From Phycomyces blakesleeanus NRRL 1555(-) (Eukaryota; Mucoromycota; Mucoromycetes; Mucorales; Phycomycetaceae), in contig NW_017265166.1 in assembly GCF_001638985.1 (NCBI RefSeq), positions 186,001-250,000 on the forward strand: DNA of 64,000 nucleotides. The letters run 5' to 3'. The position numbers and the translations under genes are program-made. The first letter of the stretch is position 1. The number at the start of each line of letters is the position of its first letter. The notes beneath the pieces are model-generated. The model had not been told where the DNA came from and made no database searches. It saw nothing but the letters and a program-made list of their open reading frames with translations. Of the stretch, positions 36,067 through 48,700 are shown piece by piece.

Positions 36067-36907
36067 TAGCTATATCACATTTGCTCTAACGTGGGTATCC
36101 AAGACCTGAAAAAAAGCAGCCTTTATAACCATTAATCCCACATAAATTTTGTTACATATATGCCCCATCCAACACAAGTAGTTTGTTTTCTCCTTAAGCA
36201 AAAACAGTTCTGGTCTCATAGTGAGGCGTCCCTTGCGACAGTTACATGGAGATGTGGGGTTGGATGAACGGGTGCTTTCGGTTTGTTTGTCACCATTCCA
36301 GCACCTACTTCGCCACCAAGTCAGGTTTACGTCCTGAAGGAGATTGAGCCACATAATGCGGTGACAAAGAACTTGGTGTTGTTCATTATTTTTTTTTGTT
36401 AAAATAAAATAAAATAAAATAGCTTATTTATGTACATCTTTAAATAATTAAATAAATAAAGTCTTTTTTAACTATTATCGTATTGAATAAAAAAAAATAC
36501 TTGATTGGAGAGGTTAATGTTGTAATTAGAAAGGCTCATTTATAAGAAGAAAATTAATCTAATCGAATAAATCTGAAAAGAGATAAAATACTATACGTAT
36601 ATTCAAACATGGTATTGATAACCGTGTGTAAATATAAATATTGGTTTTTTTTCCACTAAATCTTCAAGGAAAACTCTGAATAATTCTTTAGAATGCTGAT
36701 GGTGCGATATATATATTACTGAATCGGGATAATAGACAGTTTTTATAGTGCATTTATTAAATATGAACTGGCAGACATAAATCATATCGAGTAGCAAGCC
36801 GTGGATATCATAAAAGAGGAATAATTTGATATTGGATTGGATAGAGGGAAATGTAATTTTGATACATGCCGGTTATTACGGCAGATTCATTGATAGAATT
36901 CTTTTAG
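35415..36907. other. intergenic, remnants only
   Basis: AT-rich. It includes (TATG)n at about 36040-36068. Two minus-strand frames, 36070-36354 and 36603-36797, have less biased composition than chance frames. The first ends in a Cys/Arg-rich segment (PCNCRKGRLTMRPELF) vaguely like the zinc-binding entry of IS1595/Merlin transposases, too weak to call. No intact gene. Confidence 0.4.
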
Positions 36908-36982
36908 GTGCAAGTGCTCAAAGGATACTGCTTGGATTGGTCTAAAGTTCCTGCTCCTGATTATGCTCTAGATCCTGACTAA
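36908..36982 (+). other. possible isolated terminal exon
   Basis: After TTTTAG an in-frame block of 24 codons ending in TAA reads like the C-terminus of a protein (ends VPAPDYALDPD). No upstream exon was found. It is probably a gene remnant or chance. Confidence 0.15.
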
Positions 36983-38406
36983 CAGCAAGGTATATATATT
37001 AAAGCTAAAAGCATAACTTTGAGTATCTTACTGTTTGTGGTTGTGTTTGGGAGAGAATAAAAGATCAAAATTATATAAATTTGAATTAATGAATACGCAG
37101 CATGTACATGTAGTAAAGCACAAATCAGACATGATTAAAATATAGCTGATACAGAGTCTTTACAGAGTGTATTCTTATTTGTGGTTTTTTTTTGTGCACA
37201 TACATAGTAGGAATGACCATTGAATATGCAATAAAGAAGAAGAAGAAGAGTAGCGTAGATCTGATGGACTCTACTCAACTCTGTTATTAGTATTATTATG
37301 TACAGTGACTATCTTGCGATCGACAAAATACAGGCAAATTTTGATCCACAAAATGCTCAAATGATAATATTTCAACATGAAAATGAAGTTTATTTGTTTG
37401 TTTATTTGTATATATTTTTTTTTTAAAATATATATATATTTGGAAATATAAGGATTGCAAGTGTGATTATAATTGAGAATGTGACTGTAATTAAAAATGC
37501 ACTTTCTTTTATTTCTTAATTTTAATTTTTTTTATAATTGGTTTGAATCCCCTCTTTTACACATCCTTTTTATTTTCCTGTTTATAGGTAATATTTAGTT
37601 GATTGGTCCCAGATGCGTCGTAATCATTACGAATATAAACGTATAAGTCTATTTTATAATACATTCTATTTCTATATACAGAAAAGGTTCCTGGTTCTCT
37701 TTGTCATAGCTTCTTTTGTTTTGGTTTTTTTTGTAAGTTAATGATGGGGCAGTAACACAATGATTGGCTTATTTCAGCCTAACCCACTAAAGATCCTCCC
37801 ACACTCAACACTCAACACTCAATACAGAACATAAAGATCTAAATAATTTTGTCAAATGATATTCTATCGTTTTGATTTGATACAAGCTGTATAAGCTATA
37901 TTATGATTATCGTATTCTTTTTGCATAAACCACAAATATAATTTGTTAAGGTTATTAAGGTTATTTGGGCTATTTGGGCTATCTGTATTTTATATTTCAA
38001 ATAACCGTGTTTTCCCAATTTAATCCTTTATTTCCCAGTCAATTTTTTTTTTATTTTATTTTGTGTGGAACAATATGTATATATAGTATAATTCTATTTA
38101 TCTGAAGTATGGGAACTTGAATGTAATATATGTATGTTTCTACATACAAACTTTAGAGTAAAAAAGAATTGTACATGAAATTCGTGTATCAAAAGTATAC
38201 AAAGATATCATATCATTTATTTTATTTTGAAAGATCTAAAATAATTTATGTATGTGTTTGTATATGATATATGAATGTATGGTGTAAATTGCGTATTGAA
38301 TGTAGTGTTAATGTTTTGGTCATAAATATGTAAGTAAAATATAAGATGAAGAAAAGAAAGATTGATTAATTTGTCTAAATAGATATTGATTTTTTTTTTT
38401 TAGTTT
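36983..38406. other. intergenic, 3' of the carrier gene
   Basis: AT-rich with poly-T runs and short repeats (for example GAAGAAGAAGAAG near 37235). No gene, RNA gene or transposon end recognised. The 3' untranslated region of the carrier gene must lie in its right part. Confidence 0.5.
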
Positions 38407-39692
38407 TTATAATTGAACAGCACCACTGGCAGCAATTTCTCTGTCCTGAATCATGTCTGACCATTTCTTGAATTGCTCCATGACAACAAAGGTAATGATA
38501 GTCTGGGGACCAAGACGGACGAATGCTGGAGTCCAGCCCCTGAAGAAGGAACTAAGTCCCTCCACTCGCAACATCTGGGAAGTAATACCCATTGCAGAAA
38601 GACCTGTTTCACCTGAATGAGCAGCCATTACCCGAGTCTTTACAACGTCCACAGGAGAACAAATTGTTGTTGCAACCAAAGCCTATATGATTACAAAATA
38701 TATTAATTGAATTGCATTGAATTGAATTATATATTGATTATCAATTAATGACAATTCTTTTTTTTTTAAAAAAAAAAGTCTCTTTTTGATCCTATTACTT
38801 TTCTTCTTCTTCTTCTTTTACTTACGGTCAATAAACTAGACAGGAAGTGGGTTGACAGGCCATCGGTCATTGGTGTATAACGGAGCACATAGTCCTTAAA
38901 CAGATCGTAGGACACACATTGGGAAGAAGTCATCAAGATGGCTCTGTTCATGTTGGGACCAATGCCCCGGAACAGCGATCCCAGGCCTTCCTCTCTGGTC
39001 ATTCGGACCACACCATCCAGAGCATGCTTATAATTCCGACGCATGTTTGGGGCAAGCGATCCATCGTTTTGCATTCGAACATTGATGATATCACCAGGGT
39101 TACCACATGCACCACCCATTGCACCTGCTGCACTTGAGCACAATAACATCTTCCAGATAGATAATTCTGATTATTATAAAATAAAATAAAAAGATTAATT
39201 ATTATATACATAAATTAAAGCCAATGCAAAGATGATAAAGCCCGATGAGTCATTATATATACATATATTATAAATACGTAAAAAACAGACAGACAGACAG
39301 ACAGACAGACAGAGAGACAAATAGAGAGAGTAATAGTGGATTTTTATTATATAAATATATATAAAGAAATCAAGAGCGTGCTATTATATACAGAAAATAA
39401 ACTTACTCTCATTGTTGCTTGTGAATTGGTATTTGAGTTTATCGTAGGCACCAAAACGAACAGTCGAGTAAGTGGCCTGGCGGAGAAGACTGGCAGATAT
39501 ACCGCTGTACAGACCAACGAAGCCTTCGTTTCTGGCAATATTTGCCAGTGTGGTGAGCATACCAGCCTTGTTTGCACCCTTTGCACTTTGCAGACGGACC
39601 TTTGCGAGATCAAATGGGTGAACGATAGCAGTGGCTATACATGAGGCCATACCACCATAGTAAAAAGGATACGATCGCTTTGGTGTTGACAT
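38407..39692 (-). CDS. DIC1: mitochondrial dicarboxylate carrier (SLC25, DIC1-like)
   Basis: Exons 39692-39407, 39166-38826 and 38682-38407 give 300 aa, the normal size for this family. The protein is a six-helix inner-membrane antiporter that exchanges malate or succinate for phosphate. The three SLC25 signatures are present: PFDLAKVR (residues 26-33), PGDIINVR (119-126) and PVDVVKTR (219-226). The second repeat continues RMQND and RRNYKHALDG, which is characteristic of dicarboxylate carriers rather than other SLC25 members. Introns are 240 and 143 nt with GTAAGT/GTAAGTA donors; intron 2 contains a TnAn tract. The start is the first ATG, close to the conserved first helix. Substrate is inferred from family, not tested. 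The gene lies upstream-to-downstream in the same direction as the E2 and dioxygenase genes. Confidence 0.92.
39230..39335. repeat. (CAGA)n microsatellite in carrier intron 1
   Basis: Seven to eight CAGA units with GAGAGA continuation at about 39288-39320, inside intron 1 of the carrier gene. Confidence 0.8.
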
Positions 39693-41362
39693 TTTATGTA
39701 TCTATCTTTCTATCAATCTATTTTTTTTCTTATTATATACTATTCTTTTAAAAAGTATATATATATATATAAAAGTATAAGTAAAAGAAGTATGTAGAAG
39801 AAGTAAAGAAGTAAAGAAGAAAGGAGGGAAGAAAGAAAGGCAGGAAGGAATAGGTTAAAAAAGATTTACAAAATAAAAAAAAAATTTATAAAAAAAAAAT
39901 TTAAAAAAAAAAGGCACAGGCCAAATAAATATATTTTATATATATTTTATATTTTATATTTTTCCAAAATAAAAATAAAAATAGGCTCGGGATTCTAATG
40001 TTTTTTCTTTTTTTTCTCGACTGCGAAAGAAAAGCGCTCATTTAATATCCAATGATCTGGGAGCAAAAAAGGTGTATAAATAAAATATATAATATATTAA
40101 AAAAAAAAAGACAGAAAGAAAGGAAGAAAGATAGAAAGATACTAGAATATATATATAATTGGTAATGTTATTAAAGAAGTGTATCTATTCTTATTGTTTT
40201 TCTTTCTTTATCTACTTTTTTTTACTTATCTATGTACATATATATTACTTATTATGGGCAAATTTACTATTCAAATAACATATATTTATTTTCATTTTTA
40301 TTTTTTTTTAAAAAAAGTATCCATGGTGAAATTTTAAGTTTATAAATATATATATATATAACTAAATAAAAGTTTAAAGACTTGGCCTTGATCTTGATCT
40401 TGATCTCCGTTTCTCTTGATCTCTTGATCTCTCTGTTATTTCCTTCCTTCCTTCCTTCCTTTTTTGACCTTATGGCTGGTAAATTCTAATGGGCATATTA
40501 TTTTCTTGTGAGTAGGTTTAATTTTCTGCATCTTCAAGCCACCAAATCAAAAATGATAAAAATAAAAAGAAATAATAAAAAAAAATGTGTACAAAAGATG
40601 CGCGTAAGAGGAGTCTGTATTTTATGTGCACAAAATTAGAACAAAAAAAAAAGCTAATTAATTTTTACACTTTTTATACTTTTCATACTTCTTTAACTGA
40701 TAACTGACATTCTATTTAATAAAATAGATATAAAAATGGTTTATAAAAAACAAAAACATTATTAGTATTATTATTTTCAAAAATAAAAAAAAGAATATAC
40801 TTTAAACTCCAAATTTGGAAGAACAAAAGAAGCAAGGAAAAGAAGAAGAATAAGAAGAGACGAAATAATAATAAAAAAAAAAGGTATATATATATACATA
40901 GGTGTGTAAGCAAATGAATGTGAGAGTGTATATATATATATATAAGACAGAGTAAAAAAAAAGTGAACGATAGTAAAAGAGGGGGATTTGGTGAGTGGAA
41001 AGACGGTAAGACTAAAATGAGATTATTGTAGAAAGAGAGTGTAGGAAGACCCCTTTGCTTGCTTCCTTTTACAGTGTAATGTAATGTAGTGTAATGTAGT
41101 GTAGTGTAGTGCAGTGCAATGTAGAGTAATGTAATGTAGAGTAACGTAATGTGTAGTGTGTAGAAATTTATACATGTACATACATATGATATATACATAT
41201 ATATTATTTCTATTATATCAGCCTCGTAATTCCTCTTCCTCCTACTTTTCCTCTTCTTTTATATCCTTCATTTCGTTTCGTTTCATTATGGCTGTGGCTG
41301 TGGTCTCATTCAGTCCTTATTTGTTCTTTCTTTTCTTTTCTCTCTTTATTTATCTTTGCTTT
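39693..41362. other. intergenic between carrier and E2 genes
   Basis: Holds the 5' region of the carrier gene and the 3' region of the Cdc34 gene. It is A/G-rich next to the carrier start, then has poly-A/T runs, (TTCC)n near 40442 and a degenerate GTAATGTAGT repeat at about 41075-41155. Frames here (for example 40716-41198, minus) are low complexity and rejected. Confidence 0.5.
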
Positions 41363-43558
41363 TTAGTCTTCATCGTCGTCATCGTCTTCATCAAACTCAT
41401 CCGCACCAAAATCACTCTCATCACCTGATTCATACCAGCTATACAGTTTCCAAATAATGCACGCAAACATACATACATATAAGTACATGAATATGGATAT
41501 GGATATATAGATGTATACATGACATAAAGAAGAAAAGACATCACACAATCTCCCTTTCTTGAAACTTACAAATTGACGTCTTCTTCTATCTCAACAGGTG
41601 CCGCAATCATAAAGTCCTTTTCTGTCTTTGGCATCTTGAATCCAGAAGGGATATCTTTTTTGGATGCCTCAACTTGACCTATAAAACACAATTAAACAAT
41701 TAAACACCAATGGATAAATCCACACTCAAGAAGAGATATAACTTACATTTAACTATGCTGTCAAATGCTTCTCTTTCCTTTCGATATGCAACCTAACAAA
41801 TTTCATTCGATCCAAGTTATTTTTTATATATCAAAGGATCCCCTCTCCCAGTTTGTCATTACACGCTTTACTTCCCCTCACTTCGTTCCAATATATATAT
41901 ATATTCTCTCTCTCATATACACACTATCTGTTTCTCTTTAATTTTGTGTGTCTTACCCCGGCATCAACATTCGCAGGGCTTGAGCAATTGGGATCTGCCA
42001 ATAATGAAATGATGGACATCAAGACACCTACCAAACAACAAACATAAAAATACACAATTTATTATTATCAATGGATCAATATCTTGTTTCTCATCACTTT
42101 CCACAAAGACTAACAAACAATATAGCTTATACTCCATAATACTCTTTTTTTCTTCTTCTTCTCTTTTACTGTTAAAGACTTACTTTCCACAGACTGTTTT
42201 TTGTAAGATCCAAATGTATGATCGAGTGAGTGAGTGAGTGAGTGAGTGAATTATATATATCAACAAGCTAACTATTCCTTTTTTTCCCTTTCTCTTTTCC
42301 TTTCTCTTTCTTTCATTTAAACATGACAGCCATTATGACTTTTTCGTTGTTGGTTAGCTAAATTTTACCTGTGTTGGATTCCATCGTTCCTATTCATTCA
42401 TTTAAAAAAAAATCAAAATTAAAAAAAATTCTTTATTTCCAAAATAATAATAAAACAATAATACTCAAGAAAACCTACCTCTGCTTTCTCGCCACTTACA
42501 GGGTCATCTCCAGGGGGGTGGAGAATAGAAATACATAGACGACCATCAGGATAGACTTTATTCACCCATATACACATACACAAAATAAATCAATAAATCA
42601 AACAAGCAACCCTTTCATTGACATTTTGCACGCGTAATTTCTCTCTCTATCTCTCTAGATATATATATATTGCTTTGTGTATAATGTAATATAATTTTTG
42701 TTGTAGTATACTGTACCATTTGGGTGATAGAAAGCATTGTTGAAGCGAAAGGTCGGAGGATTGAAAGGATAATCTTCGGGGAATGACATTGTTGCCTAGA
42801 AACAAAAAAAAAAAAAGAGAGAGAAGGTCAGATTGAATTGGATTGAATTGAATCGTATGGAATTAGTTATTTTAGATTTATTTCATGGTGCGGGTACCCT
42901 TCTCATTTCTTTATTATTTTATCACTGCCATCTGTCAATTTTACCTTGAAATATCCACCTTCGTAGATTGTCTTTGGGGAACCAATGATTGCGACATCCC
43001 TTTTTTTTTTAAAAAAAAAAGCGTAATCATCATCAGAATGTATTTTTAATGTTATTAATATTCATATATTTATTTTGTTTTAGTTAGTTAATCGATTATT
43101 AAATTATTTACGTAAAAATAAATATTATTATTATTATTAAGAAATACGCTTGCGTGTATTATGCTTACCATGTGTAGATGTTGTCGTCCTTGAGATCAAC
43201 TACGAAACCAGGTACTGGATGTCTTGTGAGTTCTGTATGCAAATACGCAAACACGCAAACAAACACGCAAACAAGTTTATGATGGTTAGCGTGAAATGAA
43301 ATAAAATGAGAAAAAGAGAATAAGAAACACCATGACCACCACCACTTTAGCAATGACCAAATAAAGAGAATATGAATGAACAATATTATATATATATATT
43401 TAAAAAATAAGAAGAGTAAAATGTGAAGGGAGTGGTGGGTGGGCCTGTCAGAGTGTCTAGCTTAATACAGAAGAAATATAAAATAAAAAAAAAAGAGGTT
43501 TAGGAATCCAATAGTAACCTTTGAATTGTCTTTGAAGGATGTTTGCCGCAGATGCCAT
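41363..43558 (-). CDS. CDC34: ubiquitin-conjugating enzyme E2, Cdc34/UBE2R type
   Basis: Eleven exons: 43558-43519, 43232-43169, 42999-42945, 42795-42717, 42555-42479, 42389-42369, 42193-42184, 42027-41957, 41792-41747, 41678-41570, 41438-41363. They total 648 nt and encode 215 aa. The UBC fold has the HPN motif (77-79) and catalytic Cys87 in GRLCISIL. Right after it is the acidic insertion (GDDPVSGEKAEE, 95-106) that separates Cdc34/UBE2R and UBE2G enzymes from other E2s. The C-terminus NFWYES followed by an Asp/Glu tail matches Cdc34, whose tail binds the cullin of SCF ligases. It should charge with ubiquitin and extend Lys48 chains on SCF substrates. The tail is much shorter than in yeast. 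Exons 6 and 7 are microexons (21 and 10 nt); intron 2 ends in a T10A10 palindrome directly at its acceptor. Confidence 0.93.
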
Positions 43559-43594
43559 TGTTCAGGTTTAGAATAGTATTCAAAAGTATATCAA

Positions 43595-43627
<33 letters not shown>

Positions 43628-44852
43628 CGTGTATAAAAAGAAGAGAGAAAGGGAGAGGGAGAAAGAGAGGGAGAAAGAGAGAAAATGAAATAAGGAGAGA
43701 GGGGATTGAAATTCATGTAGAAAAGTAAAAAAAAAAAAAAATAAGGGGGGATTGGAGAGAAAGAGAGAGAAGAAAGGATCAAAATGGTATATTATTTTGA
43801 TCCTATCTTTGTTCAGCTGCTTCTTCTCACATTTCATAAAAGAATCTCTTGAATAATTTATGGTTCTATCACTATATATATTAATATTTGAGTGCTCAAA
43901 ACTAGAAAGAATAAATAGCACAAGGAACCAAATCTATTCACATTTGTATAAGCTTGTATACATCTTTATACAAGCTGTATATGTACGCAAGATGATGTGT
44001 TAAATAACACTTATAAATAAGTTGAATAAAAAAAGGGGGGTGTCGAATGGAAAAAAGGCACCCGATAGAATATTGAACCTTGAATGTCATCAATTACAAA
44101 GAAACCTGTCATTTATTTACATATTATCATTTGGTGTTTAATTTGTCTAATAATTTTGCTTATACAATTTCTACATATAAATTTATTTATTATTATTCTT
44201 CTTCTTTTCCTGACCCCCCCTTCAATACTTATTTAATAGAAGCAACAAAATATACATATATACATACATGGCAAGAAGGAGTGAGGAGGAGGAGGAGGTC
44301 GAAAAGTGATTTGGGTCCTACGTTTCCTGCTGCGATTGTGGCTGTGGCTACAGGTTGTGGCTGTGGCTGCCGCTGCCGCTGCGGCTATGAGTATGACTAA
44401 TTATTATGACTACAACCGTGGTTATTACTACAGCCACAAACTTTGAAGCTCATTAATAATATATATCGTAAATAAACCCAAAAAAAATGGGGGAGATGGA
44501 AGGGGAAATACAAAGAAATGACTGGTTCTAAACAAAATGATTGCTGACTTGGATCCCGTAATTCATTCATTTATTTATTTAGGTGAATTATCTGCATTAC
44601 AACCAAGACCTATTAAAATTAATCCGAATCATCGTATATATATATATATATATATATGTGGGTGTATGTGTCTGACATTATTTAGCCTATTTTTAATGAA
44701 GCTTACAAATATAATAGTAATAATAATTAAATTAAGAGTCTTGTCAATAAATATTTTATTATTATTATTATGTATATGTGTGGAATGGGTATGGATATAT
44801 TTATTTCTTTTAATAAGAATTACAGGTATCATTAATTATCGACAAGGCTGAA
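43559..44852. other. intergenic between E2 and dioxygenase genes
   Basis: Holds the promoter side of the Cdc34 gene and the 3' region of the dioxygenase gene. Contains (TA)n/(TG)n near 43600, an A/G-rich tract at 43630-43780 and an (AT)n run near 44636. No gene is credible; frames here follow the microsatellites. Confidence 0.5.
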
Positions 44853-46463
44853 TTATTTGTTGGCAGTCTGCTTCTTGCTAAGCTCCTCACTTCTTGACTT
44901 GCTCTTGGGATCAAAGTAAGGTCTTTCAGCCTATAAGAATTGTGTAAATAAGAATAATAGCATTAATAAAAAAAATGGTGGTAATCTACCTGTGTTGTAA
45001 TTCTCCAGCCATGGCGTCTGTCGATATTAATGTAGTCAAAGACCGCGCAGTGGGCAGTAACTCTGTTATCCCAAACTGCGATTGTGTCTTCAGTCCACTT
45101 GAATCGCACTTGGAAATCATGTCCGCCATAGATATGGGAATACAAGAGGTTGAGGATCGTGTCAGACTCACGCTTGCTCAAGCCAACAATGCGACGAGCA
45201 AATACAGGCTGTACAAAGAGGCCCTTCCATCCGGTGACTGGGTGAGTACGAATGAGTGGGTGGGTATGCTCAATGTCCTGTCGGCGTTGAGTATATCCAC
45301 GGGCCTTGGCATTCAATCCTTGCTCTTTACCAGAGTGCACAACCTCAAGTCCCTCGAGGAATTTCTGCAGAGCAGGAGACAGTTTGTCGTAGGCAGCATA
45401 GTTGGATGACCAGTAAGTGTCACCACCAACGGCTGGCAAAGTATCGATCTTCAAGAAGGTAAATCCAGGAGGCTGGAGCTCATAGCTTACATCGCTGTGC
45501 CAGCCTATATATATATATATATATATTGTGTTTGTTGGTTGTTTATTGTAAGTCAATGAATGAAAGATATATGTATATATTAAAAAAATTACCAGCAGAA
45601 GCATCACGGAATAGTTCTGAGCGCTTTTGTGCTTCCACACTACAAATATTTGTATATAATGCATTAAGTATTTGATTTTTGAATAGAGAGCAAGATGAAA
45701 TATCAAGTTTCTGCTCATTAAAAACCAATTACCTCTTGTCATAGAAAATGGGGAACACCTCTGGTTCATTAGGAACATGTCCTTCTGTCAAGTGAATATG
45801 ACTAAATAAAAAGCAATAAAGAAATTGAATGAGTAAAGTGAATGAATACAATACTTGATAATATCAATCCAAACAAATGTACTCACAGTGGACCTATAAT
45901 AATAGGAATAAAAATATACGTTTGTATTGTTAATACCAGAAATGATATGTATGCTTGCTTCATCAAAAAGCAAAACCAAAAACTCACCATAGTGCTTTCC
46001 AAGTTCTTTTCCTTGTTGGTAGTTAATGTCCTGGTTTCTGAAGAATACAACACCACGCTCTGCAATAAGAAGAGCCAGATCATCCTTTTGCTGGTTTGTC
46101 AATTTTGAGAGCTGCAATCCATGGATCTCGGTACCAATGTTAGGAGTAACATCAAAGATCTTTTCAGCATTTTTATAAAGTGATGCCTTGGTGGGATCAG
46201 CACGGTGACCAACATCCTTGTGCTCAAAGGGTTCAAGTTCAGGATACTATTAAAAAAATAAATGAATCAATTCAATAAACCCAATTGGTTCTTGTCAATG
46301 TTTCTACTGGATCGTATTATGGTACTGATAATGATAATAGTAATAAACTTACAGTAGTCTTTGGGAAAGACAAGTAAGATCTATCACCAAGAGCCAATTT
46401 TTTCAAGTCGAGAATGGTTGTAGTTTCTTTGACTGCAGTTTCTTTGGCTGTAGCGTTGGTCAT
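44853..46463 (-). CDS. TauD/Jlp1-type Fe(II)/2-oxoglutarate dioxygenase
   Basis: Seven exons: 46463-46353, 46246-45988, 45893-45887, 45801-45733, 45639-45593, 45504-44990, 44930-44853. They total 1086 nt and encode 361 aa. The family hydroxylates sulfonates such as taurine, or related substrates, releasing sulfite for sulfur supply; yeast Jlp1 is the closest named relative. Iron ligands are H167 and D169 in WHSDV and H316 in WDNRVTAH. R332, at the end of DRRHGWR, is placed to bind 2-oxoglutarate as TauD R270 does. Other family features are VVFFRNQDI and PPGFTFLKIDTLPAVGGDT. Exon 3 is only 7 nt; without it the frame is lost. The start is the first ATG of a Thr/Lys-rich leader. The exact substrate (sulfonate versus another acid) cannot be told from sequence. 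Confidence 0.9.
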
Positions 46464-47809
46464 TTTTTCTTTAAGGAATATATGTATATATTTGACGGGT
46501 GTGAGGTAGTAGTATTTTTTAAAAAAAAGTAAAGAAGTTGGATTGAGGATACTTTTATATATGTATATTGGGATAATTGCCAAATAAGGGATTACTCTTA
46601 AAGAGCTTTTCTTTTTTCTTTTTTTTGGTTTCAAATATATACGCTTTATGGCGCAATAGAACGGATTACGATTATTGCGCCAAAATCTAAAATAACAAGA
46701 CACTTGGTGTGATCCTTGATACAAATTGCGTCAGATTTTTCTACTTTTTCGCCATATACACTAAAATCATAATATTGTCTGTGTGTGTATTTTATATTTT
46801 CACACTAGACTTTATTCTGCTGTGCCTTATTTTACCTTCAAAACAGAAATAACATTGGATCTACTTTTTCCTATATTTCTTATCTCAATTGAACTTGAAA
46901 CCCCACATAAAATCATCCTTTTTTTTTATTTTATTTAAAATACAAAATTAATATCCATATTAGTAATTTTTATAGTAATCAAGGTTTTTTTGCTGTATAG
47001 ATCTATATAAATTGTTAATTGTGGATTATAAGCAAATATGTTTTCCTGCTCTTATCCATACCCGGATTTATATTTTCCCTTGGCCCTTTTTCTTCTTTCT
47101 ATTCTCATTATCTTGTGTGTGTGTGTGAGAGTTTTTTTTTCTTTGTTGGACTGATTGTGTGAACATCTTCCATTATGGCCTCATCGACTATTATCAATTA
47201 GAAATTTATAGTCGAGGCTTTCATCTGTAGATAACACTCGGCTATCAAATCTACCTCAACTGTGATCCTAGTCGTAATATTTTTCTGGCTTGTTGGCCAC
47301 AAAATCTGTGCGACTCTATATTTTGGATTTTCTCTTGAGCATTTAGAAAAACAAAAGTAAAGAATTGTATAATTATGATTACATTGTACCATTGTTTTAG
47401 GAAGATGAATTATTCAGTCTAGTAGCTCCAACTAGTATAGACGATGTCAAAGTATTCAAACAATATAAAACTTTCTTTTGGATCCTTTTGATTTGTCTTG
47501 TTAAAACAAGCAATGCTATCGAATGTATTATAGACTGCCAACATGATATTTTTGTATATACTCTCTTTGTAGTAATATATAGGTATATAGATATTACTAA
47601 GATGTTGCCTAACTGTCAAGTAATAACAACATTTTCTTTTTCAAAATATCCATGCCCACATTATACTTAACATTTATACATAAATAGACAGACAGGCAGA
47701 TAGACATATATATATTTATCAAGGCACTGGTACAAATAGAATGTTCTTGCTTTTGTCTAAACGAAAGAACATCTACCTTTTTAATTTCAACCAAACAACG
47801 TAAATAACA
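46464..47809. other. intergenic, dioxygenase promoter side
   Basis: AT-rich with a GT microsatellite near 47115 and a TnAn run near 46520. Short frames on both strands are unsupported by splice signals or composition. The left part should hold the dioxygenase promoter and the right part the 5' region of the first micropeptide gene. Confidence 0.45.
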
Positions 47810-48110
47810 ATGAGTTCACGTAAGGTTCTCACTTTCATTTATATAGTATTGTTAAGCCCACACACATATGTATCGGTGTTTTTTTTTGTCTTTCACTCAT
47901 TTGATTTGATTTGGTTCGGGTTGGTTCGTAGCCGCACCATCTGCAAGCCCAAGCTCTCTCTGCTCAGACAGCAGTTCTTTGACCTTGGAATATAAGAAGA
48001 AGAAATGGTAATATATCAAGAGTGGCTACTATGATATATATTTAGATATACAAATAATTAAATGTTAAACTATTAATATGATTAACTTTCATAGCTTTGG
48101 GTGCTGTTAA
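47810..48110 (+). CDS. Ser-rich micropeptide with C-terminal Cys pair, member A
   Basis: Exons 47810-47819, 47932-48007 and 48095-48110 have GTAAGG/GTAATA donors and TCGTAG/TCATAG acceptors and give 34 codons including the stop, 33 aa. The peptide begins MSSPAPSAS, is Ser-rich, then turns basic (EYKKKK) and ends CFGCC. There is no signal peptide or membrane helix. A basic patch followed by a C-terminal Cys pair is the type of sequence that is S-acylated or, as in Rab proteins, prenylated, so membrane attachment is likely but inferred. Intron phases (1, then 2) and the tiny last exon (16 nt) are shared with the genes at 48988 and 50723, which strongly suggests common origin. No known family recognised. 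No transcript evidence is available. Confidence 0.55.
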
Positions 48111-48669
48111 ACCGTTCTTGATTTACTGAATCTATTCTTGACATCTAATTATGTCTTGTAATATAAAAACATGCGATTCTTTTTCAAATAAAATCAAATC
48201 AAATCAAATCAAATCAACCTTTATGTTTATATTCTCCCTCTCCTTTTGATATTTATGTTTCTATAGTAATAAAATACCCTATTTAATATTTTTCTGAATT
48301 TAATTGATCATTCAATTGGTTCCAACTATGAAAGGCTTTTTAAGGCTTATGTGGCCAAAGATACAAAGCAAGAATAAAGATGTCAGAATGACAACCTTAT
48401 ATATATATATATATAAAAGGGTACTCAGCCAGAATCTTCGAAGCAATCCAAATTTGGAGATCATCCAATAATATTGCTTCGTAGTTGAGCACACCAATTA
48501 TTTTTTGGCGGTATAAAAATTCTGGTCCAATAATATTCTAGTCTGAATATAAAATTCCTTCAAAGGCTTTGGTTGAGTGCCCCTAAAATACAAAACAGAA
48601 AAATGGATGCAATTCACTGTGTAATGTGTTCTTTTTTTTTAAAAAATAAAAAAATAAATGCTTTATCAA

Positions 48670-48700
<31 letters not shown>

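Noticed and set aside
36070..36354. Merlin/IS1595-type transposase fragment
   Set aside because: Only a loose Cys/Arg-rich resemblance; no catalytic motif or inverted repeats nearby.
40716..41198. 160-codon minus-strand frame
   Set aside because: Composed of microsatellites and poly-T, giving Leu/Phe/Tyr/Ser runs; not coding-like.
43580..43921. Frames on both strands between the E2 and dioxygenase genes
   Set aside because: They follow GA-rich, A-rich and TG repeats; no splice or motif support.
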